DNA from: a virus
Virus record (IMG/VR): IMGVR_UViG_3300018083_000081
Coordinates: 1-34,866 of that record
DNA length: 34,866 nt
Strand: one strand, 5' to 3'
Below, piece after piece: positions 21,637-28,941 of the stretch. The position numbers were made by a program, and so were the translations under genes. Position 1 is the first letter of the stretch, and each line of letters starts with the position of its first letter. The notes under the pieces are model-generated. The model saw only the letters and a program-made list of their open reading frames with translations. It ran no database searches and was not told the origin of the DNA.

Positions 21637-23909
21637 TGGCTCGCGTTCTGATTGTCGAGCCCACCGCGGACGGTCTGCTCGATCTCGCGATCCGCGCCCA
21701 GCAGCACGGTCATTCCGTCCACTACTGGCTCAAATCATACGACCAGCACAAGCAGCCGGTCGGCCGGGGCCTCGTCGAGCGGGTCGCAGACTGGCGCTCA
21801 CTCGCCCGCCGAGTCGATCTGGTGATCCTCGGGAGCCTGGGTTACTGCGGCCGGGAGTTCGACCAATTGCGGGCCGAGGGGGTGCCGGTCATCGGGGCGC
21901 CGGGCCTCGTCGGCGAATGGGAGCTGGACCGCCTCGTCGGCATGCAGCAGTTCAAGCGTGCCGGTATCCCGGTCCCACCGTACCGCCAATGCACCAATTA
22001 CGACGAAGCGATCAGCCTCGTCTCGCAGCGCGACGACGGGGTAGCGATCAAGCCATGCGGGGACGTGACCGACAAGAGCCTCAGCTTCGTCGCCAAGACC
22101 CCGCGCGAGGCGGTCTGGCGGTTGCAGCGGTGGAAGCGGGAGGGCAGGCGGTTTCCCCATGGGTTCATCCTCCAGGAGCTGGTCGAGGGCGTAGAGTTCG
22201 CGGTCGGCGGCTGGATCGGCCCCGGCGGGTTCGCCGAGGGGTGGGAAGAAAATTTCGAGGAGAAACGCCTCTTTGCCGGTGGCGTCGGTCCCAATTGCTA
22301 CTCGGCCGATACGGAGGTCCTTACAGCCGTGGGCTGGAAAGCGTGGCCGGATGTCAAAAAAGCCGACTGTCTCGCTACGCTCAATGACGGGCTCGTCTGT
22401 TACGTGATGCCAGACCGGCTGGTCGAGAGCGACTTCGATGGCGAGATGATCGGCTGGCGGTCTAACCGCGTCGATCTGCTCGTCACCCCGGATCACGCGA
22501 TGTACGTCGCCGACCGCGATACGGTCCGTCGCGGTGAGCCCGAGTTCTACCGGGCCGCAGCCGATGGCCTCGCCGAGAACCGGATAGAGAAGAAATTCGC
22601 CGTGCTGCGGGTCGGGCGTTGGGCCGCCCCCGGTAATCCCTCGATCACCCCGGCCCGCGCCCGCCTTCTGGGTATGTTTCTGGCGGACGGTCATTGCGGG
22701 CAGCGGTCAATCGTGTTCGGCAATTGCCCGGCCCACAAAGAGGCTCTGATTCGCGATGCGGCACTGGCGTGCGGCTACGTTGCGCACCGCTATGGCGCGG
22801 ATGTCTACATCAACAGCCGCGACCTGGCTAATGCCTGGCGGCACTTCCCCAAAGCCGTCGAGAAGCGGGCGCCGCAAGAAATCATGGGCGCGGCGCCCGA
22901 CGTAATTGCTGCGTTCCTCGATGGGCTTGCCCTCGACGCGGCGACAATGGGCAATCGGGTCTACACCACGGCCAGCCGGGGCATGGCCGATGATATCCAG
23001 ATCATGCTGATGCGCATCGGCCTCGCCGGGCATGTCCACGAGCGCGACCGCCGCGGCGAGCCCGAGCGGGAGCTGGGCGGCTACATCATCCGGGGCGGCC
23101 TGTCTTGGGATGTCGGGGTATCCTCTCAGGCTCTCGCGTGGCTCCGGCCGAGGTATTGCTATCGCGCGCCCTACCGCGGGAAGGTCTATTGCGCGACCGT
23201 CAACTCGGAGTCGCATGCCCTGTTTGTTCGCAGGAACGGGAAGGCGTGCTGGTCCGGCAATTGCGGCGAGGCCGGCACCGTGATGCGGCTGGTAGCGCGC
23301 AGCAAGCTGGCTGACCGCGTCCTGAAGCCCCTCGAAGATCGCCTTGTGAGCCTCGGCTACGTTGGCAACATCGACGTGAATTGTATTGTTGACGAGGACG
23401 GCAGCCCGTGGCCCCTGGAGTTCACAGCTCGCTTTGGGTATCCCGCAATCAACATAGAGCTTGCACTTCATGGCGACCCTATCGAGTTTCTGGCCGGGCT
23501 TGCGGCCGGGAAGCCGCCCAAGACGCGGCGGCTGGACGAGGTGGCGGTCGGCGTCGTCTGCGCCCTGCCGCCATACCCGTACCGGGAGAAGCCGGACGAG
23601 ACGGTCGGGGTGCCGATCTGGGGTGTGACGCCCGGCATCGAGGACAACATCCACCTCTGCATGGCCCAGGTCGGCGAGTTCGAGAAGCGCCCCACGCTGA
23701 TGACCGCCGGCAGCTACGTCCTAGTATCGACCGGGACCGGCGAGAGTGTCGTTGCGGCCCGCAACGAGGCGTACCGCGTGCTCGATCGCCTGACCATCCC
23801 GGCCTCGCCCTTCTGGCGGAATGACATAGGGAGCCGTCTTTCGAGAGACGTCCCGCGACTGCAGGAGCATGGCTATGCCGCGGGGTTAAGGTACAGCGCA
23901 GCCGCATGA
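21636..23909 (+). CDS. PurD-like ATP-grasp ligase interrupted by an intein
   Basis: The precursor has 757 residues; removal of the intein leaves 435, close to the 420-430 of glycinamide ribonucleotide synthetase (PurD). Support for the family: MARVLIVEPTADGLLDLAIR at the N-terminal pre-ATP-grasp fold, the KRAGIPVPPY stretch, VAIKP, ILQELVEGVEFAVGGW, the GPN motif (PurD has GPNTGG; here GPN-C-GE across the splice site), and LEFTARFGYPAINIELAL, the place of the RFGDPE segment. The PurD phosphate loop GGGGREHA is absent, so the substrate may differ from phosphoribosylamine and glycine. ATP-grasp enzymes join a carboxylate to an amine using ATP. The GTG start overlaps the previous stop. Fold and family sure; substrate unknown. 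Confidence 0.8.
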   Translation: MARVLIVEPTADGLLDLAIRAQQHGHSVHYWLKSYDQHKQPVGRGLVERVADWRSLARRVDLVILGSLGYCGREFDQLRAEGVPVIGAPGLVGEWELDRLVGMQQFKRAGIPVPPYRQCTNYDEAISLVSQRDDGVAIKPCGDVTDKSLSFVAKTPREAVWRLQRWKREGRRFPHGFILQELVEGVEFAVGGWIGPGGFAEGWEENFEEKRLFAGGVGPNCYSADTEVLTAVGWKAWPDVKKADCLATLNDGLVCYVMPDRLVESDFDGEMIGWRSNRVDLLVTPDHAMYVADRDTVRRGEPEFYRAAADGLAENRIEKKFAVLRVGRWAAPGNPSITPARARLLGMFLADGHCGQRSIVFGNCPAHKEALIRDAALACGYVAHRYGADVYINSRDLANAWRHFPKAVEKRAPQEIMGAAPDVIAAFLDGLALDAATMGNRVYTTASRGMADDIQIMLMRIGLAGHVHERDRRGEPERELGGYIIRGGLSWDVGVSSQALAWLRPRYCYRAPYRGKVYCATVNSESHALFVRRNGKACWSGNCGEAGTVMRLVARSKLADRVLKPLEDRLVSLGYVGNIDVNCIVDEDGSPWPLEFTARFGYPAINIELALHGDPIEFLAGLAAGKPPKTRRLDEVAVGVVCALPPYPYREKPDETVGVPIWGVTPGIEDNIHLCMAQVGEFEKRPTLMTAGSYVLVSTGTGESVVAARNEAYRVLDRLTIPASPFWRNDIGSRLSRDVPRLQEHGYAAGLRYSAAA
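22296..23261 (+). mobile_element. Intein with LAGLIDADG-type homing endonuclease (322 residues)
   Basis: An in-frame protein intron. Block A is CYSADTEVLTAVGW with Cys1; block B is DLLVTPDHAMYVAD with the TPDH motif; the endonuclease blocks C and E are LLGMFLADG and FLDGLALDA, two LAGLIDADG helices; block F is VYCATVNSESHALFVRRNG; block G is CWSGN, followed by Cys+1 of the C-extein. The terminal Asn is present but the usual penultimate His is Gly, a variant known in several phage inteins. The LADG acid is kept, and the second motif ends in LALDA, so endonuclease activity is possible. Splicing joins GPN to CGEAG. Confidence 0.92.
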
Positions 23910-23927
23910 AGGCGGGTTGGGCTGTCT

Positions 23928-24572
23928 TCAAAATACCCGATGCCGCTCGCCTTGGGCGCGGGCGGCGGCGAATGCGGCGTGCGCCACCTCCGCTTGCCTA
24001 CGGCAAATTGTGTGGGGAACGTTGAGTGGATTCTCGTTTTGATTTCGGCAGGCGCAGCTGCCATGTACACGAACGCATTCGTCAGTAGTAATGCGTTCGG
24101 CAAAGTCGCGTGCAGCTTCCTGATCCTCCCCCGCGCCCGTGGTCCAGCGGAGACGGGTGACATCTTCTCTTGCCCATTCATAGGCGTATTCGTTAGCAAG
24201 TTCTCTCAGCCGCGCAACCTCCGCCTTGGACGCGTCGAGTTCGTTGCAGAGAACACGAAGCCGCCCTTCTATATGACGAACCTCCGCCTGGGATGCGGCG
24301 AGGGCGGATTGTGTTTCGCGTAAGCAATCTTCGATGTGACAGCGATGGTTGCCATATTCGTCGTTCCAGGGTGCGTGGCATTGATTTGCCGCCAGTGCGA
24401 AATTCCGTTTCTCGCTCGCGGCGAGGGCGGATTGTAGAAAGTCACCCCGCGCCTCGCCCGGCTGCGGCGCGTCGGGGACGCAGCGCGGGCATGGGGCGTC
24501 CATGCTCGGCAGCACCATCGCGCAGCTCTGGCAGATCGGCTCCGACTCCTCGATCTCGGCATCGTCAGGCAT
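23928..24572 (-). CDS. Cys-rich coiled-coil protein, last gene of recombination operon (214 aa)
   Basis: Not recognised. The ATG at 24572 follows GAGGGGAGAAAG, a very strong ribosome site. An upstream open extension to 24749 only translates the pentamer array and is rejected. The N-terminus has a zinc-ribbon-like pair (CQSCAMVLPSMDAPCPRC). Two segments QSALAASEKR and QSALAASQAEV come from an 18-bp direct repeat (24295-24312 and 24418-24435). Residues 85-150 are a coiled coil (EGRLRVLCNELDASKAEVAR). The tail has further cysteines (CVRVHGSCACRNQ). It converges on the ATP-grasp gene with an 18-bp gap. It could be a regulator or nucleic-acid-binding protein; nothing more specific is supported. 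Confidence 0.65.
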   Translation of the reverse strand: MPDDAEIEESEPICQSCAMVLPSMDAPCPRCVPDAPQPGEARGDFLQSALAASEKRNFALAANQCHAPWNDEYGNHRCHIEDCLRETQSALAASQAEVRHIEGRLRVLCNELDASKAEVARLRELANEYAYEWAREDVTRLRWTTGAGEDQEAARDFAERITTDECVRVHGSCACRNQNENPLNVPHTICRRQAEVAHAAFAAARAQGERHRVF

Positions 24573-24595
24573 CTTTCTCCCCTCTGTTGATCGAG

Positions 24596-24789
24596 CCACA
24601 CCGCGCCATAGCCCGCCCCGCCATTCCGAACCACGCCATACCCCGCCAAGCCGCGCCATACCGACGCCCGCCTGCCCGCACCTAGCCATTCCACGCCTCG
24701 CCGTGGCCAACCAGACCGCGCCGCACCCAACCGCGCCGGGCCTGTCCACTAGCCACAGCTTCCCAATTCCCCGCCGAGCCGCACCCGAC
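24596..24789 (-). repeat. Phased pentanucleotide array (NNNGG on the minus strand)
   Basis: Read in steps of five on the plus strand from 24596 to 24750, 28 of 31 pentamers begin with CC; in the other three (24611, 24666, 24706) the CC is shifted by one base. On the transcribed minus strand this is a run of NNNGG units. TATGG occurs three times, AATGG twice and CGCGG four times. A second, phase-shifted run (CC at 24769, 24774, 24779, 24784, 24789) reaches the stop region of the upstream RAMP-like gene. The array fills the intergenic gap before the gene starting at 24572. GG tracts spaced by three bases could also stack as two-layer G-quadruplexes in the mRNA. Confidence 0.8.
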
Positions 24790-25461
24790 CTACGCCTGGC
24801 ACACCCGATAAGAAACGACCGAAAATCGTCCGTATGTCGGCCGAAAATCGCCCAAACCGCCGATCCGGCCAGCCGTCGAGATGACCTCGTTCAGAACCTG
24901 CGGGCTGATGTACTCGGGCAGCGTGACGAGGATCAGGAATGTCGCGCGCCAGCCGACCTTCATGCCCGGCCGCGTTCTGTTGATGCCGCTGCGCTGAACC
25001 ACGACCCTGCGCTTGTCCTCGAAGTCCCATACGGTAGCGGCCGCGCCATACCCTGCCTCGCCCCTGCTTACCGCGGAATATAATGGGGCGAGAGGCGTCA
25101 AAGACCCCACCCCGGCCTTGAACAGGTCCATCGCCGACTTTCGTGGCGAGCGCGGGTCTTGTCGGAACTTGGCTGCGCCGACGATCGCGCCGCGCAGATA
25201 TTCACCAGGAATACAAATCTCCCCATCCTCATTGCGATAAACATAACTTTCGAGGTTGTCGCTCTTTTTTGCGGCGCTTCCTTTGGCCGCCTTGGCCTTC
25301 TCGTCTACCGCCTCCGGGTTCCAGCGATGGAACAGGATGTCGGCGGAGCCCTCGATCACGACCTCGACGGTGAAGGGCTCGCTCATCGCGATGATGTCGT
25401 TCCCGCCATCATTCGGATCGGCCAGATGTATTACTTCTGCCATTACTTTTGCTTTAGCCAT
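24790..25461 (-). CDS. Phage protein with RAMP/Cas7-like motifs (223 aa)
   Basis: Function unknown. Two sequence features recall RAMP (Cas7/Csm3-type) RNA-binding proteins: IPGEYLRGAIVGAAK at residues 84-98, like the RAMP IPGSSLKGA-R loop, and GGLGDFRPTYGRF at 201-213, like the C-terminal Gly-rich loop. Between them lies VGWRATFLILVTLPEYISPQ, a beta-alpha unit as expected in a ferredoxin-like fold. The start overlaps the preceding stop (TAATG). It is followed by the NNNGG pentamer array. It belongs to the recombination operon with ERF and YqaJ, so DNA or RNA binding during recombination is the safest guess. The RAMP link is by motif only. Confidence 0.7.
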   Translation of the reverse strand: MAKAKVMAEVIHLADPNDGGNDIIAMSEPFTVEVVIEGSADILFHRWNPEAVDEKAKAAKGSAAKKSDNLESYVYRNEDGEICIPGEYLRGAIVGAAKFRQDPRSPRKSAMDLFKAGVGSLTPLAPLYSAVSRGEAGYGAAATVWDFEDKRRVVVQRSGINRTRPGMKVGWRATFLILVTLPEYISPQVLNEVISTAGRIGGLGDFRPTYGRFSVVSYRVCQA

Positions 25462-25973
25462 TAATCCTTCTCCTCGGTCTTTTTGGCGAAGTCAACGACC
25501 AGCTGGATGCTACTGCTGTCGCCCATGTTGGCCCGGGAGTTCCAGGCTCTCTGATTTATCAGGGTAAGCCATCCAATTTGGGGGCTGACGGCCTCTATGC
25601 CGGAATGGATCACCACCCCGGGATTGGTCCGCAACGAGACGATCATTCGCTGAAACCGCACGCTGTATGGCGTGGCATTGCGCTCCCATGGGAGGCAGGT
25701 ATCCGGCGGGATGATCTCCAGGCCGATCTTGCCGAAATCGATCCCACCGGTCGCGTCCCCAAGCCGCTTGATGCGCCCAAGGTAGGACCTGAGCTCGACC
25801 CACTTGCTGGTGTCGAAAAGCTGCCGGTACGCCGTATCGTCGTCCGGGTCATCGGCCCCGGCGCGCGGTCCCCGGATCGGCAGCAGGCCCTCCTTGAACA
25901 AGCCCATGCGTTTCGGCAGCGAGGCCGCCAGCTCGTGCGGGTCCAGGAATGCCAGGGCGAGGATGTTCGGCAC
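25461..25973 (-). CDS. Unknown protein of recombination operon (170 aa)
   Basis: Not recognised. A GTG start follows the upstream stop by one base (TAG-C-GTG) and the end overlaps the RAMP-like gene start (TAATG), so the two products are made together. The N-terminus is LALAFLDPHELAASLPKRMG, then LLPIRGPRAGADDPDDDTAYR, an acidic stretch. The second half has strands YSVRFQRMIVSLRTNPGVVIH and IQLVVDFAKKTEEKD. No metal motif or Walker motif is visible. Tight coupling suggests it works with, or forms a complex with, the RAMP-like protein. Confidence 0.65.
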   Translation of the reverse strand: MPNILALAFLDPHELAASLPKRMGLFKEGLLPIRGPRAGADDPDDDTAYRQLFDTSKWVELRSYLGRIKRLGDATGGIDFGKIGLEIIPPDTCLPWERNATPYSVRFQRMIVSLRTNPGVVIHSGIEAVSPQIGWLTLINQRAWNSRANMGDSSSIQLVVDFAKKTEEKD

Positions 25974-25974
25974 G

Positions 25975-26391
25975 CTACGCCGCTCCCCCGGTCGTCGGCT
26001 GGCACAGCGGGCAGCGGCCGTTCAGTTGCGGCGCGTCGGGGTGTGTCGGGCATCGCAGCTGCTGCGCATCGGCCTGCGCATCGGCCCGCAGCTTGGCAGC
26101 CCAGGACGGAGCCGCTTGCTTGGTGGACGGATTGGAACTGACCAGCGAGACGACATCGCCCGTGGGCTTGCCGCTCTCGATCGAGCGCAGCGCCATGCGC
26201 AGCCACTCCGGCGTCACCTCCAGCGTGGCGATGCCGGTTGCGCTGCCCTCGTGCTGCCGCCCGGCGTCGATCCCGATCAAGGCGGCGGCCGACTCGATGT
26301 TCGGCGCGATGGCTACGGATACCGCGATAGGGCCGGTATCGAAGGTCAGCGCCACGCAGTACGCCTTCAACTTTGTCTGATCGTCGCTCAT
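25975..26391 (-). CDS. Unknown protein with C-terminal zinc-ribbon-like end (138 aa)
   Basis: The ATG at 26391 overlaps the preceding small gene (ATGA) and has GGGAGG just upstream; the longer open frame to 26532 is not needed. The first half is a small alpha-beta domain (KLKAYCVALTFDTGPIAVSV, ESAAALIGIDAG, EVTPEWLRMALRSIESG). The end has LRCPTHPDAPQLNGRCPLCQ, whose C-x-x-H ... C-x-x-C spacing suggests zinc binding. Role in the recombination operon unknown. Confidence 0.65.
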   Translation of the reverse strand: MSDDQTKLKAYCVALTFDTGPIAVSVAIAPNIESAAALIGIDAGRQHEGSATGIATLEVTPEWLRMALRSIESGKPTGDVVSLVSSNPSTKQAAPSWAAKLRADAQADAQQLRCPTHPDAPQLNGRCPLCQPTTGGAA

Positions 26392-26558
26392 GGCTCCCTC
26401 CCTAAGAACCAGCCCTCGACGGCATCTTGAATTGCCTCTGAAAGAGAGCGCAGGTCGGCGGCCGCCTCCGCTTCGGATGGCGCCCACGCCTTGTAAGACT
26501 CGCCCAAAAAATGCGCGGCAAGATCCCCACATGCCGGATCGACTCCTTTAGCGGCCAT
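26388..26558 (-). CDS. Small acidic helical protein (56 aa)
   Basis: A short frame starting at the ATG at 26558, inside the last 11 bases of the ERF gene, and ending in an ATGA overlap with the next gene. The product reads MAAKGVDPACGDLAAHFLGE, then YKAWAPSEAEAAADLRSLSE and AIQDAVEGWFLGREP: two short helices, acidic and compact. It fills the only gap between ERF and its downstream neighbour, and its coupling on both sides supports translation. Function unknown. Confidence 0.6.
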   Translation of the reverse strand: MAAKGVDPACGDLAAHFLGESYKAWAPSEAEAAADLRSLSEAIQDAVEGWFLGREP

Positions 26559-27366
26559 CGAATGCCTCCAGACCGTCGCTGCCCGCCAGCTTGCGTCGGC
26601 GGCCGGCGGCGCGCACCCGCAGCATGTCCATGCTTTCCCGGTGCGCCACCGGGTCGTCGATCGAGGCTTCCGCCCCGATCCGGTCGAGGGAGAGGAAGGC
26701 GGGCCACTCCTCCAGCCGGGTCAGCATCTCGGTGTCCCCCTCGGCGTCGATCGCGGCGGCGATCTCCCGCCACCGCTTGGTGGCCTCAGCGGCGGCGCCG
26801 GATGGCGCTGGGGCGGCCTGTTGGCGGGCGGGGGCACTGCGGGCGCCATTCGCGCTCTGCGGCGCCGGGCGACCGCGTGAGGGGGCGTCCTCGCCCTGCG
26901 CCACTTCGTCGGCGTCCTTCTCTCCGGTCGGGATCTTGAAGATCTGCCGTAAAAATTGTTTCTCGACGTAACTCTGCGCCGCCCCGTAGCTCTGCGGGCC
27001 GGTGATCGGCATCGCCAGGCTGCGCCGCATCGACTGCGAGACGCTGCCGTCCTCGTGCATGAAAGCCAGGGTGTAGTTGGCGAACAGCCACGGGGTCCGG
27101 CGGAGGTTGCCTTGCCGGTCGGTCGTTTCCGAGACGCGCACGTCGGTCTCGGTCTCGTCGATCAGCAGCGCCAGCCCGGCGGCAGCCATCAGCGGGCCGA
27201 TGCGTTCGTAGAACTTGTCGACGCTGACATAGCGGTAGCCGCCGTGCTCGTTCTTCTCGTCGGAGCCCAGCTGCCGGACCTGCATCTTGACGGCGATGAT
27301 CGCCTTGGCGATGGGTGCCGGCATGGGCGCGCGAACTTCGCCGGTCGTCGGATCGTGGTCGCTCAT
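26548..27366 (-). CDS. erf: ERF-family single-strand annealing protein (272 aa)
   Basis: A phage recombinase that anneals complementary single strands after end resection. The ERF core is clear: PIAKAIIAVKMQVRQLGSDE, then GYRYVSVDKFYERIGPLMAA and AGLALLIDE, followed by LFANYTLAFMHEDGS and the hallmark ITGPQSYGAAQSYVEKQFLR, QIFKIPTGEKDADE at residues 121-154. Residues 160-215 form a low-complexity Pro/Ala linker, and the last 55 residues are helical, as in other ERF proteins, whose C-termini bind partners. AGGAAAA lies before the ATG, which overlaps the KTSC stop (ATGA). The paired exonuclease lies upstream in the same operon. Confidence 0.88.
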   Translation of the reverse strand: MSDHDPTTGEVRAPMPAPIAKAIIAVKMQVRQLGSDEKNEHGGYRYVSVDKFYERIGPLMAAAGLALLIDETETDVRVSETTDRQGNLRRTPWLFANYTLAFMHEDGSVSQSMRRSLAMPITGPQSYGAAQSYVEKQFLRQIFKIPTGEKDADEVAQGEDAPSRGRPAPQSANGARSAPARQQAAPAPSGAAAEATKRWREIAAAIDAEGDTEMLTRLEEWPAFLSLDRIGAEASIDDPVAHRESMDMLRVRAAGRRRKLAGSDGLEAFDGR

Positions 27367-27578
27367 TTGATTTTCCTATGAGGCTGGCTCTTCAACCACC
27401 TGTTGACGTACTGGCCCGGCGAGGTGGCTTCCAAAAGGTCCTGGTATGCGGCGTTGCCGGCGCTGGGGTAGGCGTAGGTCGAGCCGTCCTTGAACTCGAC
27501 CAGCAACTCCTGGGCGTCGTCGTCCCAGCCGACTGCGGCCACATTGGAGCTACGAACTGGTGTCATTTCAGCCATCAT
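27363..27578 (-). CDS. KTSC-domain protein (71 aa)
   Basis: A KTSC domain, named for the C-terminal part of lysyl-tRNA synthetases but found alone in many phages: SSNVAAVGWDDDAQELLVEF, KDGSTYAYPSAGN, then YQDLLEATSPGQYVNRWLKS. It covers nearly the whole protein. The ATG at 27578 overlaps the upstream stop (ATGA) and has GGAGAGG before it; a longer open frame to 27662 runs through the neighbouring gene and is rejected. The domain probably binds RNA or protein; its role in phage recombination operons is not known. Confidence 0.8.
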   Translation of the reverse strand: MMAEMTPVRSSNVAAVGWDDDAQELLVEFKDGSTYAYPSAGNAAYQDLLEATSPGQYVNRWLKSQPHRKIK

Positions 27579-27769
27579 TTCCTCTCCTCTGTCATGTCTT
27601 GTTGATACTGGAGCAGGCGCGCCCGGAGGGCCGCGAAAAGCTTGACGCAAAATTGGCAGCACCGCTCGGAGGGATCCATTGCCCGCCCCATACTCTCGCC
27701 GGCCTCCTGCGTCGCGATCTCCAACGCGAGGATCAGGGTCGAGACTTCTTCATCGTCGAGGTTCAGCAT
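27575..27769 (-). CDS. Small unknown protein (64 aa)
   Basis: Not recognised. The start overlaps the end of the exonuclease gene by seven bases and the end overlaps the KTSC gene. The peptide is helical and acidic at the front (MLNLDDEEVSTLILALEIAT), with a Cys-x-x-Cys pair in the middle (ERCCQFCVKLFAALRARLLQ). A small zinc-binding or regulatory peptide is possible. Support is the reading frame and coupling. Confidence 0.6.
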   Translation of the reverse strand: MLNLDDEEVSTLILALEIATQEAGESMGRAMDPSERCCQFCVKLFAALRARLLQYQQDMTEERK

Positions 27770-28647
27770 TCCGGCTTCTCCAAAGCTATCGTTACGCCCC
27801 TTCCATCCCGCTTGTACTTGACGAGGCCAAGCCGGCAGAGACCGACATCCTCGGGCACCAGTTCGGTCAGCTCCTTGCGGGTGATCGCGTGCAGCCTGGC
27901 GGCGCCTTCCGTCTCGGCGAAGACGCGGGCGAGGCGGGTGAACTCCCCCGCCCAGTTCGGCCGCTCGCCGGCCGGGGTCAGGTCAAGGTTGATCTCGCGG
28001 CGCTTCGGCTGGGGCTTCGGCGGCGCGAGGGGGGCGATCTCGTCCTGCGGCTCGGTGTCATTCTGGACGTGCTGCCAGAACGCGCGTTCGCGAGACAGCA
28101 GCCGGGCACGGAACATCGGGTCTATTTCCTGCTCGACCCATTCCCACTTGCCGTTGCCGATGAAGACGGAGAGGCCCCACCAGTCGAACCCGAGGATCGT
28201 CGCGTTGTGGACGCCCTGCGGGGTGTGGCGCAGCAGGAATGCCTCGTCGGCGCGCCCGGTCCACTTTGCGTCCCAGTAGCAGGGGTCGCCGCGCGAGGTC
28301 GTCGAGATGCCGTCGAGGTGCGCTCCCATAAAAGGGTAGGCATCGCTGACCGCCCACTCGCCGCGCCGCTCGACGGCCCGGCCGGTCTGCCGCTCGTACC
28401 AGAACGCGTTCAGATCCTCCGTGGCGTGTCCCAGGAGCCGCGTCAGTTCCAGCCGCTCGCGGCTGAAGTGCCTCAGGACGTGATAGTCCAGGGTCGGCGA
28501 CAGCTTGTCGTAGAGGTCCGGTTCCGGCATGCGGCCGGTCTTGACCTTCCACAGGTCGAGCCACTTGCCGGCCAGTACGTCGGCCGCGTCCGAACCGCAG
28601 ATGTATTTTTTGCGGTACGCCAGCTGGTCGTCGGTGAGTCCGCTCAT
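27763..28647 (-). CDS. YqaJ-family phage exonuclease (294 aa)
   Basis: The resection nuclease that pairs with ERF. It has the PD-(D/E)XK layout of YqaJ/lambda-exonuclease-like enzymes: CGSDAADVLAGK at residues 17-28, GHATEDLNAFWYERQTGR at 73-90 with a candidate metal Glu77, PFMGAHLDGIS at 105-115 with Asp112, and YWDAKWTG at 124-131, where Asp126 and Lys128 stand for the E-x-K pair. The later LRHTPQGVHNATILGFDWWG matches the usual Q-x-x-x-Y helix region. The C-terminus is a longer extension with a Pro-rich linker. The ATG at 28647 overlaps the upstream stop (ATGA); the extension to 28971 is rejected as it reads through the promoter. Confidence 0.85.
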   Translation of the reverse strand: MSGLTDDQLAYRKKYICGSDAADVLAGKWLDLWKVKTGRMPEPDLYDKLSPTLDYHVLRHFSRERLELTRLLGHATEDLNAFWYERQTGRAVERRGEWAVSDAYPFMGAHLDGISTTSRGDPCYWDAKWTGRADEAFLLRHTPQGVHNATILGFDWWGLSVFIGNGKWEWVEQEIDPMFRARLLSRERAFWQHVQNDTEPQDEIAPLAPPKPQPKRREINLDLTPAGERPNWAGEFTRLARVFAETEGAARLHAITRKELTELVPEDVGLCRLGLVKYKRDGRGVTIALEKPEC

Positions 28648-28823
28648 GGCAGCTCCTCGCCTTTGCTGTATGCCTCGATGTCGGCCTGTGCCGATGCCAG
28701 CAATTCGCGCATCCGCGCCACGAAGGCCGGGAGGTCGTCGCCGGGGAATTTGCAGTAGATCAACCCCGTGATGATCGTGGCATCCGCGACCCCGAGGGCA
28801 CGCGCGTGGCGTAGGTCCGTCAT
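28644..28823 (-). CDS. First gene of recombination operon, small helical protein (59 aa)
   Basis: Not recognised. The ATG at 28823 gives MTDLRHARALGVADATIITG, LIYCKFPGDDLPAFVARMRE and LLASAQADIEAYSKGEELP: three short helices. It is the first gene of the minus-strand operon, directly after the divergent promoter region, and is coupled to the exonuclease gene by ATGA. Early small proteins of this type are often host-takeover or anti-nuclease factors, but that is inference from place only. Confidence 0.6.
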   Translation of the reverse strand: MTDLRHARALGVADATIITGLIYCKFPGDDLPAFVARMRELLASAQADIEAYSKGEELP

Positions 28824-28941
28824 GCTCCGCACTCCGCTTCGATCTGATCGAGAACAAAAATAAACAGGGAGCGGTGGGTGGCGGCCCGGTTGTCCTTTGT
28901 CGGTTGTCGTGGCCGCCATTCCTTTCCCGAAGAGTGCCGCC

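Noticed and set aside
24573-24749. N-terminal extension of the Cys-rich protein through the pentamer array
   Set aside because: It only translates the 15-nt periodic repeat (G/R/W/A-rich) and the ATG at 24572 has a very strong ribosome site.
24596-24789. CRISPR array
   Set aside because: Units are 5 bp with no spacers; no cas1, cas2 or effector genes other than a motif-level RAMP likeness.
26392-26532. Longer start for the zinc-ribbon-like protein at 25975
   Set aside because: It overlaps the small coupled gene at 26388-26558, which accounts for the region better.
27579-27662. Longer start for the KTSC protein
   Set aside because: The added residues lie wholly in the neighbouring gene and precede the strong ribosome site.
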